From the NCBI GenBank assembly GCA_019234175.1, contig JAFALP010000338.1, forward strand, positions 1-11,559: DNA of 11,559 nucleotides, given 5' to 3'. This document shows positions 6,288 through 11,559 of this stretch, piece by piece. Every line of letters begins with the position of its first letter. The stretch's first letter is position 1. A program made the translations under genes and the position numbers. Under the pieces are notes generated by a model that was not told the DNA's origin, did no database searches, and saw only the letters and a program-made list of their open reading frames with translations. This DNA is from Actinomycetota bacterium (GTDB taxonomy: Bacteria > Actinomycetota > Thermoleophilia > Gaiellales > Gaiellaceae).

Positions 6288-6665
6288 GAAGACGCCGACG
6301 AGCGTCGTCTTTCCGCCGCTGATGATCGAGCACGGCAGCGGGCCGCGGTAGGTGAGGTAGACGAGGATCCTCTTCTGCTCGTTGCGGGCGAGCTTCACCG
6401 CGAAGCCGGTTCCACGGTGGCCTTTCAGCGTCGCATCGCCGAGCGCGACGACGCGCGAGGCCGACGAGTAGTTCGCCAGCAGGAAGATCGCGGTCGACCC
6501 GCGCGGCGCGTGCGTCGGGCTGAGCGTCACCTTCGCGTTCGTCACCGTGACCCGGATGGTGAAGTATTGTCCCGGGCTCGTCGTCTGGCGGCTCGCAGAT
6601 CCGGTGGCCGGCCAGAGGAAGAGGAGCGAGGCCGCGAGCAGGAGAGCGAACGACTTCAAGCCCAT
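6276..6665 (-). CDS. Secreted cupredoxin-like protein lacking most copper ligands
   Basis: The predicted protein is 129 residues with a signal peptide (about 1-25, ending Thr-Gly-Ser-Ala-Ser). The mature part reads as a small all-beta domain that aligns by eye with the true cupredoxin encoded at 8065-8427: strand FTIRVTVTNAKVTLSP, then a Gly-preceded strand and Asn65, then VYLTYRGPLPC ending at Cys112 and a final strand VGVFRV. At the position of the first copper His the residue is Arg71. The Cys is kept, but the following His and Met positions are Gly and Leu. A type-1 copper site is therefore unlikely. Unlike most neighbours it has one unpaired Cys. The ATG at 6665 has GGAG eleven bases upstream. 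The gene is divergent from the PF03640-type gene. It could instead be an unrelated Ig-like domain. Confidence 0.78.
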   Translation of the reverse strand: MGLKSFALLLAASLLFLWPATGSASRQTTSPGQYFTIRVTVTNAKVTLSPTHAPRGSTAIFLLANYSSASRVVALGDATLKGHRGTGFAVKLARNEQKRILVYLTYRGPLPCSIISGGKTTLVGVFRVT

Positions 6666-6779
6666 CGACAGTACCACTCCCGTAGAGGATCGACGTTTCG
6701 TCGGGTATCGTAGTCCAACGTTGTTCGATCCTCGCGGTTGACACCGCCCAGAGGTCTGGTCATGGAGGTTGGGAAACAC
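6666..6779. promoter_or_regulatory. Divergent intergenic region with a 9-bp inverted repeat
   Basis: This 114-bp spacer lies between the degenerate cupredoxin gene (minus) and the PF03640-type gene (plus). It holds GAGGATCGA (6685-6693) and its exact inverse TCGATCCTC (6725-6733), 31 bp apart. CGTT follows the left arm directly and, read on the other strand, follows the right arm after a 4-nt shift (ACAACGTT). This is the arrangement expected of two operator half-sites or binding sites for one regulator serving both genes. I see no confident -35/-10 pair. Confidence 0.4.
6764..6770 (+). promoter_or_regulatory. Ribosome-binding site of the PF03640-type gene
   Basis: GGAGGTT lies nine bases before ATG 6780. 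It fixes that ATG as the start, against the in-frame TTG at 6738 and the in-frame ATG at 6762, which overlaps this site. Confidence 0.75.
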
Positions 6780-7415
6780 ATGCGAATCAAGAAGGTTCTC
6801 GCTCTTTCGGCGGTAGGCGCGGCGGTTCTCAGCGTCGCGGGGTCCGCGGTCGCCGCCCACGTTGCCGCCGGCAAGCAGGACTCGTCGATCGTCATCAAGA
6901 CAGGCACCGTTCCGGGCCTGGGCACGATCCTCGTGAACAGCGCGGGCAAGACGATCTACATGTTCGCGCCCGACAAGCACTCGAAGGTCACGTGCTTCAA
7001 GACGTGCGCGACCATCTGGCCCCCGATCAAGGTGGCGGCCGGCGAGAAGATCGTCGCGGCCGGCGGCGCGAAGCAGAGCCTGCTCGGCAGCGATCCCGAT
7101 GCGGCCGGCGGTCGCGTCGTCACGTACAACCACTGGCCGCTCTACCTCTACCTCGGCGACCGCAAGGCCGGCGTCGCGGCCGGCCAGGCGCTCGACCTGA
7201 ACGGCGGCTACTGGTACGTCCTCGCGCCTTCCGGCGCCCTCATCAAGGTGAAGCCGGGGGCAGGCGGCGGCGGTGGCGGCGGTGGCGGCGGAACCAACAC
7301 GAACCCGAAGGGCGGCGGTGGAGGCGGTGGCACCTCGACCGTGGGCTGTAGCGACGACGACGGGGACGGCGACACGAGCGCCGGGGGCCCCGACGACGGC
7401 GACGGCTGCATCTAG
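6780..7415 (+). CDS. Exported PF03640-type secreted-repeat protein with Gly-rich linker and Asp-rich Cys-bracketed tail
   Basis: The predicted protein is 211 residues. A signal peptide covers about 1-26 (Ala-Val-Ala-Ala end). Residues 46-156 carry the two halves of the 'secreted repeat of unknown function' family. The first is GTILVNSAGKTIYMFAPD followed by Cys72-x3-Cys76 and Trp80-Pro-Pro. The second is VVTYNHWPLYLYLGD (113-127) followed by GGYWYVLAPSG (142-152). There follow two poly-Gly runs (162-171 and 178-184) separated by TNTNPK. The tail runs from Cys190 to Cys210 and holds eight Asp residues, including an Asp-Gly-Asp-Gly-Asp run (194-198) reminiscent of calcium-binding loops. Family members are surface proteins of unknown biochemical role. 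No lipobox is present in this copy. The strong ribosome-binding site sets the start. A secreted unknown follows after 19 nt, probably on the same transcript. Confidence 0.9.
   Translation: MRIKKVLALSAVGAAVLSVAGSAVAAHVAAGKQDSSIVIKTGTVPGLGTILVNSAGKTIYMFAPDKHSKVTCFKTCATIWPPIKVAAGEKIVAAGGAKQSLLGSDPDAAGGRVVTYNHWPLYLYLGDRKAGVAAGQALDLNGGYWYVLAPSGALIKVKPGAGGGGGGGGGGTNTNPKGGGGGGGTSTVGCSDDDGDGDTSAGGPDDGDGCI
7255..7332 (+). repeat. GGC/GGT low-complexity repeat encoding poly-glycine linkers
   Basis: Two runs of glycine codons (mostly GGC with interspersed GGT and GGA) encode ten and seven glycines. They are separated by a short Thr/Asn/Pro/Lys segment. Synonymous variation within the runs suggests selection for glycine and not simple slippage alone, although such tracts are length-unstable. 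Confidence 0.8.
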
Positions 7416-7434
7416 CCCGACCGTTCAGAAGCGC

Positions 7435-8013
7435 ATGCGACGATCCCGGCTGATCGCAGCCGGGATCGTCGCCTTCTCCGCGTTGGCGACGGTCGGCGTT
7501 GCCTCTGCGTCGGCTCCCCTTCCGCCCGCGTTCCGCTGGTTCGCGCCGGTGCCCGCTCCCGACAACTGGAAGCACTCGAGCCCGCCGGGCGGCGGATCGG
7601 TCATGTGGTATCCGAGCTCGCTCACGCGGCTCAAGAGCGACCGCGAGTCGGTGTCGGTTGCGCAGAAGGACAAGAGCGGCCGGATCGTCGTCTACCTCAA
7701 CGCGACGCCCCGGGAGGGGAACGAGCGGCTCGGGTCCTGGCCGACCTTCCGCATCGACCACAACCGGGGCGAAGACGACAACGTCCGCTTGCATGCCACG
7801 ATCTCGGGACTTCGCTTCCAGGCCGGCGCGACCGGTTCGTGCGTGATCGACGACTACACGACGCGCACGATCGTCAACCACTACGAGGAGATCGCCTGCT
7901 TCGTGCAGGGCCGCACCTCGGCGAGCGTGATCGTCGCAGCCGCGCTGCAGTCGGACTGGGCTCGCGCCGCGCCGCTGCTAGAGCGCGCCGTCTCGGCATT
8001 CTGGGTCGCGTGA
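7435..8013 (+). CDS. Secreted protein of unknown function with hairpin over its start
   Basis: The predicted protein is 192 residues. A signal peptide, MRRSRLIAAGIVAFSALATV and on to an Ala-Ser-Ala near residue 27, strongly supports ATG 7435. The mature part begins with a Pro/Trp-rich segment and continues with strand-like stretches (SVSVAQ, RIVVYLNAT, TFRIDHN and VRLHATISGLRF). Two cysteines (136 and 155) are likely paired. The last 30 residues are helix-prone, ending LLERAVSAFWV. I recognise no domain with confidence. It lies 19 nt after the PF03640-type gene. Its first 36 bases from the G of ATG form a perfect 15-bp hairpin, which should affect initiation or transcription into the gene. 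It converges with the cupredoxin gene over a strong hairpin at 8022-8054. Confidence 0.85.
   Translation: MRRSRLIAAGIVAFSALATVGVASASAPLPPAFRWFAPVPAPDNWKHSSPPGGGSVMWYPSSLTRLKSDRESVSVAQKDKSGRIVVYLNATPREGNERLGSWPTFRIDHNRGEDDNVRLHATISGLRFQAGATGSCVIDDYTTRTIVNHYEEIACFVQGRTSASVIVAAALQSDWARAAPLLERAVSAFWVA
7437..7472 (+). promoter_or_regulatory. Perfect 15-bp hairpin at the start codon of the 7435 gene
   Basis: GCGACGATCCCGGCT (7437-7451) and AGCCGGGATCGTCGC (7458-7472) are exact inverse complements around a six-base loop (GATCGC). The stem begins at the G of the ATG. It lies 22 bases after the stop of the preceding gene and is not followed by a T-run. It could block initiation, attenuate transcription or terminate the upstream message. 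Confidence 0.7.
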
Positions 8014-8021
8014 TATGAGGC

Positions 8022-8054
8022 CTCCGGACCGGCGGCGAGCCCGCCGGTCCGGAG
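8022..8054. terminator. Bidirectional terminator-like hairpin between converging genes
   Basis: CTCCGGACCGGCGG (8022-8035) pairs perfectly with CCGCCGGTCCGGAG (8041-8054) around a five-base loop. It is centred in the 51-bp gap between the plus gene ending at 8013 and the cupredoxin gene ending at 8065. The 14-bp GC-rich stem lacks a clear T-run on either side, as is common for actinobacterial terminators. Confidence 0.75.
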
Positions 8055-8064
8055 CCGAGCGCCG

Positions 8065-8427
8065 TTACTTGACGGTGAGCGTGCCCTTCATCCCGGCGGC
8101 GGCGTGGCCGGGGACGGTGCAGAGGTACGGGTACTTGCCGGCCTTGAGCGTGACGGTCAGCTTCGTGCTCTTGCCGGGCTGGATCAACGCGGTCGTCTTG
8201 CCGGCGATCTTGAAGTCGTGCGCGACGTGGCCTTTGTTCACGAGCGTGAACGTCACCGGGCCCGGCGTCGAGACGGCCGACGGCGTCAGGGTGAACTTGA
8301 ACTCGACGGCGACGACCTTGACGCTCGTGGCGCTCGCGTGCGAGTGCGCGGCGAGCGCCGGCGTCGCGAGACCTCCGAGCGCCATCGCGCTGGCGGCGAC
8401 TGCCGCGGCACGGACGGGAAGACGCAT
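8065..8427 (-). CDS. Secreted plastocyanin-like cupredoxin (type-1 copper protein)
   Basis: The predicted protein is 120 residues with a signal peptide (about 1-27, Ala-Leu-Ala-Ala end). The mature domain has the cupredoxin layout and all four expected copper ligands: His70 in VAHDF, then Cys103, His108 and Met113 in the loop YLCTVPGHAAAGMKGTLTV. This is the EfeO/plastocyanin-like class of small blue-copper electron carriers working outside the cytoplasmic membrane. AAGGAGG nine bases upstream sets ATG 8427. It is divergent from the PQQ-dependent dehydrogenase gene across 191 bp, which makes it the likely electron acceptor of that enzyme or a carrier to the respiratory chain. That partnership is inference from position. 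The copper site assignment is strong. Confidence 0.95.
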   Translation of the reverse strand: MRLPVRAAAVAASAMALGGLATPALAAHSHASATSVKVVAVEFKFTLTPSAVSTPGPVTFTLVNKGHVAHDFKIAGKTTALIQPGKSTKLTVTLKAGKYPYLCTVPGHAAAGMKGTLTVK

Positions 8428-8618
8428 TCCTTTCAACCTCCTTGATGGCGGACGGCCTGCTCGGGCAGCCTAATGGCTTGGAGCGGGGCCGGAGTCGAGC
8501 TAGTTGTCTTGCGCAGTATTCTCCGGAATGCGATAGTCAGGGGAGGCTGGCAGGAGCAGTCTCTCGGGTCTGCCATAAAGAGGGCTCACTTGGGGGTCAA
8601 CGCACAAGGGAGGGATGG
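8428..8618. promoter_or_regulatory. Divergent intergenic region of the cupredoxin / PQQ-dehydrogenase pair
   Basis: The 191-bp spacer is visibly less GC-rich than the flanking genes. On the minus strand the cupredoxin ribosome-binding site AAGGAGG occupies 8443-8437. On the plus strand TTGCGC (8509-8514) and GATAGT (8532-8537) are 17 bp apart, a plausible but imperfect -35/-10 pair for the dehydrogenase. Its ribosome-binding site, AAGGGAGG, is at 8607-8613 and the preceding base. An in-frame extension upstream of ATG 8619 is open but reads as non-coding. Confidence 0.4.
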
Positions 8619-10625
8619 ATGCATCGGTCGCGAGTTCTGCTAGGGGCGATCGTCACGATTGTCGCCGCTGCAGGAATCTTGACAGGGGCAGCGTCTTCGT
8701 CCGGGCATCACGCCGTGGCGATCACGCCGTCACCTGCGTGGTCGGACGCGCAGTTGAGCGCGCCGGCCGGAAATGACTGGCTTCTCTACTACGGCGATCT
8801 GTCGGGCGATCGCTATTCGTCGCTGAACCAGATCAACACGTCGAACGTGAGCCAGCTCAAGCAGGTCTGGCAGATGAGCCTCGGCACGTGCACTGCGTCG
8901 ATCATCGCCGGCAACCCGGTCGTGCCGGGTGCCAACCCTGGCGCAGCGAACAACCCCACGAACTGTGGCTCGATGGAATCCAACCCGGTTGCCGTCAACG
9001 GCGTGCTCTACACGATCAACGCACCGCTCGGACAGGTGTTCGCGATCGACGCCGCCACCGGCAACATCATCTGGGAGTACACCCCGTCGTATGCGGGCGA
9101 GACGCTCCTCAGCGGCGCTGTGTACAGCCCCGGTAGCGGCGGCCGGCTTCCCGGCGTGGCCGTGGCCGAGGGCAGGGTGTACGCGGGCCTGCCTGACGGG
9201 CGCCTCATCGCGCTCGATCAGACGACCGGCGGACTCCTCTGGGAGAACAACATCGGTTCCTACAAGCTCGGCAACCGCATCTCGACCGCACCGATCTACG
9301 TCGAAGGCATGGTCATCGTCGGCGACGGCGCGGGCGACAACGGCGGTCCCGACCCGAACCTGACGGCCTACTCGGCCACCAGTGGCGCGCGGATCTGGAG
9401 CTTCAACCCGATCCCGCAGGTTGGGCAGCCCGGGTACAACACCTGGTCGAACAAGGACGGCAACGGCTCCGTCGCCTTCGGTGGCGGCGCGTTCTGGGAG
9501 TCGCCGCTCGTCGACACGAAGCTCGGCACCCTCTTCATCGGAACGGGCAACCCTGAGCCGTGGAACTCGCGCGGCGCGGGCGAGGATCTCTACACCTGCT
9601 CGATCGTCGCCCTCAACCTGCACACGGGCCAGATGAAGTGGTACTTCCAGCAGGTCCACCACGACATGTGGGACTCGGACCTCCCGAACAACGGCGTTCT
9701 CTTCAACGGGACGTTCAAGTTCGGCGGCAAGACGGTCACCGCGCCGGCTGTTGCGTACGTCAACAAGGTCGGCATGACCTTCGTCCTCGACCAGCGGACG
9801 GGCAAGCCGCTGATCCCGGTGAAGGAGACCCCGGTCCCGCAGGACTCGACCCCGGGCGTCAACACGTGGCCGACCCAGCCGGTGCCGGCGACGCAGAACG
9901 TCCTGTTCAACCCGATCGGCAAGGACGGCATCCCGTGCACGACTCCTGATGCGCTCACGTCGGCCGGCGTCCCGTACGCCACGGCGACCGCGCCTGACGG
10001 CAAGCCGTTCCACATCGGATGCGCGTACACGCCGTACGACACGACGCAGTACACGGTCATGCCGTTCGAGATGATGGACTGGCCGGCGAGCTCGTATGCG
10101 CCGTCGATCCACTCGATGGTGACATGCGGCGTGACCGGCCGGGCCACCGCGATGGAGCAGATCCCGCCCGCATCGCAGGTGGCGGGGGTATTCGGCGGCC
10201 TCGGGGCGAACCGCCTCGGCGTCGCTGACGGCTCCTCTCCGCTGAGCAACTCGGGGAACTTCACCGCGCTCAACGTGGAGACCGGCAAGTACACGTGGCA
10301 TCAGCACTGGCAGGCGATCTGCTACTCGGGCTCGGCCAACACGGCCGGCGGAATCACCTTCGTCGGTCACTTCGGCACGGGCAACGGCATCAACGGTGAC
10401 GGCTACCTGGAAGCGGTCGACACCAAGACCGGCGCGTCGCTCTGGACGTCGCCGACGATGCCGTATCCGGTGTCGGCTGCCCCGATCGTCTACACGGTCA
10501 ACGGCAAGGAGTACGTGACCGTGGAAGACGGTGGCTCGGGTCACAACGACGTGACGAGGCCTGCCGGCCTCCTCGCTCCGCAGCGGATCCGCGGAGACTA
10601 CGTCTACACGTTCGCACTGCCTTAA
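8619..10625 (+). CDS. PQQ-dependent dehydrogenase (quinoprotein alcohol dehydrogenase family)
   Basis: The predicted protein is 668 residues, exported by a signal segment (about 1-28). The family's landmarks run in order: YYGDLSGDRYSSLNQIN near the start; ESNPVAVNGVLY (120-131); the propeller W-motifs AIDAATGNIIWEY (142-154) and ALDQTTGGLLWEN (198-210); GGGAFWESPL (288-297); GTGNPEPWN (308-316); GEDLYTCSIVALNLHTGQMKW (from 321); HHDMWDSD (347-354); and a C-terminal WTSP..YPVSAAPIVYTVNGKEYVTV. These form an eight-bladed propeller with PQQ and a metal in the centre, oxidising alcohols or sugars outside the membrane. The vicinal Cys pair of classical methanol and ethanol dehydrogenases is missing (only Cys91). 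No haem-binding CxxCH is present, so an external electron acceptor is required. A long insert (about 400-500) carries Cys440, Cys468 and Cys503. Substrate is undetermined. Confidence 0.93.
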   Translation: MHRSRVLLGAIVTIVAAAGILTGAASSSGHHAVAITPSPAWSDAQLSAPAGNDWLLYYGDLSGDRYSSLNQINTSNVSQLKQVWQMSLGTCTASIIAGNPVVPGANPGAANNPTNCGSMESNPVAVNGVLYTINAPLGQVFAIDAATGNIIWEYTPSYAGETLLSGAVYSPGSGGRLPGVAVAEGRVYAGLPDGRLIALDQTTGGLLWENNIGSYKLGNRISTAPIYVEGMVIVGDGAGDNGGPDPNLTAYSATSGARIWSFNPIPQVGQPGYNTWSNKDGNGSVAFGGGAFWESPLVDTKLGTLFIGTGNPEPWNSRGAGEDLYTCSIVALNLHTGQMKWYFQQVHHDMWDSDLPNNGVLFNGTFKFGGKTVTAPAVAYVNKVGMTFVLDQRTGKPLIPVKETPVPQDSTPGVNTWPTQPVPATQNVLFNPIGKDGIPCTTPDALTSAGVPYATATAPDGKPFHIGCAYTPYDTTQYTVMPFEMMDWPASSYAPSIHSMVTCGVTGRATAMEQIPPASQVAGVFGGLGANRLGVADGSSPLSNSGNFTALNVETGKYTWHQHWQAICYSGSANTAGGITFVGHFGTGNGINGDGYLEAVDTKTGASLWTSPTMPYPVSAAPIVYTVNGKEYVTVEDGGSGHNDVTRPAGLLAPQRIRGDYVYTFALP

Positions 10626-10634
10626 CGGGAACGA

Positions 10635-10664
10635 CGGACGCGGCGGCTTCGGCCGCCGCGTCCG
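10635..10664. terminator. Terminator hairpin with UUCG tetraloop between converging genes
   Basis: CGGACGCGGCGGC (10635-10647) and GCCGCCGCGTCCG (10652-10664) form a perfect 13-bp stem closed by a C(TTCG)G tetraloop, an exceptionally stable RNA loop. It occupies the 45-bp gap between the dehydrogenase stop and the stop of the converging hydrolase gene, so it can serve the plus strand. No long T-run follows. Confidence 0.8.
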
Positions 10665-10670
10665 GTCCTT

Positions 10671-11559
10671 CTACGGCAGGACCTCGTACGAGGTCAGGTC
10701 GAGGAAGGAGCCTCCCTCCTTCGCGTTCGCGACTCCCGGTTGGAAGGTGATGGTGTGCGTTCCGGCCCGGGGCCAGCGCCATGCGAACAGGAGCGTGTTC
10801 GGGATGGCGCGGCCCGAGACGGACTTGTTCTGCCAGATGCCCGTCCCGTCGAACGTCTCGCGGCCGTCGACGAACACGCGTGCGTGGCCGGCCTCGCAGC
10901 AGTCCTCGCCGAGCGTTCCGTAGACGGCGATGGCGGAGCCGTGGAAGGTGATCGAAGCGGGGAGCGCGGAGACGCCGCGTTGCACGCTGAGCGCGCGCGT
11001 CCACGCGTCCGCCGCGACGGCCGGCGTCTTCGGCGCCACCGCGGCCGCCGCGATCTCGAGCGCGAGACCGCCGTTCGTCTGCCAGGCCGTGCTCGTGGTC
11101 GCCGGGGGCGGCCCGTCGAAGAAGCGTCCGAAGGACCCGTCGGAGGCTCGTGCGGAGAGCGACGCGGCCGCGTTCTGCAGGACCCACGTCCTTGCGAATG
11201 CCTGCCCTGCGGCTGCGAGCGCGCCCATCCCCTCCACGAGCGGCTCGACGACGTCGTTCTCGGCCTGGAGGTCGGCGAAGACGCCGCGCGGGTCGTTCAG
11301 GTCGCGCGCGACCGCGCGGGCGGTCGCGATCGACTCGCGCAGATACGTCTGCGCGCCCGTGTCGCGGTACAGCTCGTAGCCGGACCAGATCATGTCGCCG
11401 TTCACGGAGGCGAAGAAGCGGTGCGGCACCTGTGTGCAGGTCGCGCCGTCGTCGAAGACGTAGACGGTGTACAGCGGCGCCGAAGGGTCGAGGAAGTATG
11501 CGCGGCTCGCGGCATAACCGTCCTCGGCTTTCGCGAGGTACGACTGGTCGTGCGTCGCC
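10671..11559 (-). CDS. GH76-like glycoside hydrolase, C-terminal part with terminal beta-sandwich (cut by right window edge)
   Basis: The frame is open from the right window edge to a TAG at 10671-10673, showing 295 residues; a GTG at 11429 lies inside the domain and is not the start. The first half is helical with repeats typical of alpha/alpha-toroid hydrolases: NGDMIWSGYELYRDTGAQTY, then LRESIATARAVARDL, GVFADLQAENDVVEPLVEGM and a further helix pair. This matches the look of GH76 (alpha-1,6-mannanase) and related N-acylglucosamine epimerase-fold enzymes; the catalytic Asp pair of GH76 would lie upstream, so the family is tentative. The last 120 residues form a separate beta-rich module (ITFHGSAIAVYGTLG, ARVFVDGRETFDGTG, GTHTITFQPG) like carbohydrate-binding jelly rolls. 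The protein is probably exported, but the N-terminus is not visible. It converges with the dehydrogenase gene. Confidence 0.75.
   Translation of the reverse strand, partial: ATHDQSYLAKAEDGYAASRAYFLDPSAPLYTVYVFDDGATCTQVPHRFFASVNGDMIWSGYELYRDTGAQTYLRESIATARAVARDLNDPRGVFADLQAENDVVEPLVEGMGALAAAGQAFARTWVLQNAAASLSARASDGSFGRFFDGPPPATTSTAWQTNGGLALEIAAAAVAPKTPAVAADAWTRALSVQRGVSALPASITFHGSAIAVYGTLGEDCCEAGHARVFVDGRETFDGTGIWQNKSVSGRAIPNTLLFAWRWPRAGTHTITFQPGVANAKEGGSFLDLTSYEVLP

Noticed and set aside
6738..6743. Perfect TTGACA as a -35 box for the PF03640-type gene
   Set aside because: No -10-like hexamer lies 16-18 bp downstream, where the sequence enters the ribosome-binding site; chance occurrence is more likely.
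7255..7332. GGC/GGT repeats as a CRISPR, tandem-repeat or mobile element
   Set aside because: They are simply glycine codons in frame inside the PF03640-type protein.
8442..8618. N-terminal extension of the PQQ dehydrogenase frame
   Set aside because: ATG 8619 has a good ribosome-binding site and begins a normal signal peptide; the extension overlaps the cupredoxin ribosome-binding site and has no protein character.
8730..10544. Long open frame on the minus strand (about 600 codons)
   Set aside because: It is a high-GC shadow of the PQQ dehydrogenase; its translation is Arg/Val/Asp-rich with no domain, while the plus strand carries clear family motifs.
10671..11429. GTG 11429 as a true start of the hydrolase gene
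   Set aside because: The same frame stays open and protein-like to the window edge, so the gene is truncated by the window.
1..11559. Mobile element, integrase, CRISPR array, tRNA or rRNA
   Set aside because: I looked on both strands for transposase or integrase motifs, repeat-spacer periodicity and cloverleaf or rRNA landmarks and found none.

Overview
The window is very GC-rich, with G or C at most third codon positions. Almost every gene encodes an exported protein. The gene content (an OmpR-type two-component pair, a PF03640-type secreted-repeat protein, PQQ dehydrogenase, a plastocyanin-like cupredoxin and a GH76-like hydrolase) and the use of GTG and TTG starts point to an actinobacterium. 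A deep-branching soil lineage such as Thermoleophilia is my best guess; this is inference, as no rRNA or other phylogenetic marker is present. Seventeen protein genes are supported, two of them cut by the window edges. I see no tRNA, rRNA, CRISPR array, transposon or integrase, and no gene-free stretch longer than 300 bases.

Layout. Positions 1-1195 (minus) hold a response regulator and the start of its sensor kinase, overlapping by 4 nt. Positions 1226-2134 (plus) hold a small membrane-anchored or secreted unknown and a membrane-anchored peptidoglycan-binding protein. Positions 2136-5333 (minus) hold six consecutive exported-protein genes, packed with 4-14 nt overlaps or one 17-nt gap. In transcription order these are a Cys-rich secreted protein, a lipoprotein, a small secreted beta-sandwich candidate, and three tandem paralogues that I read as allene-oxide-cyclase/dirigent-like barrels. 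Positions 5382-6269 (plus) hold a secreted TolB/PD40-type propeller. Positions 6276-6665 (minus) hold a cupredoxin-like protein that has lost most copper ligands. Positions 6780-8013 (plus) hold the PF03640-type protein with a Gly-rich linker and an Asp-rich, Cys-bracketed tail, then a secreted unknown whose start codon lies in a 15-bp perfect hairpin. Positions 8065-8427 (minus) and 8619-10625 (plus) are a divergent pair: a type-1 copper protein and a PQQ-dependent dehydrogenase. Positions 10671-11559 (minus) are the C-terminal part of a GH76-like hydrolase with a terminal beta-sandwich.

How the genes may work together (inference). The right half looks like an extracytoplasmic redox neighbourhood: the quinoprotein oxidises an alcohol or sugar, the divergent cupredoxin is the obvious candidate electron acceptor, and the PF03640 protein and degenerate cupredoxin may be accessory surface proteins. 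The left half looks like a surface or envelope module: a sensor pair, a wall-binding protein and a six-gene exported operon with a tandem triplication. That operon is the best candidate for an undescribed system. Its function cannot be read from sequence alone.
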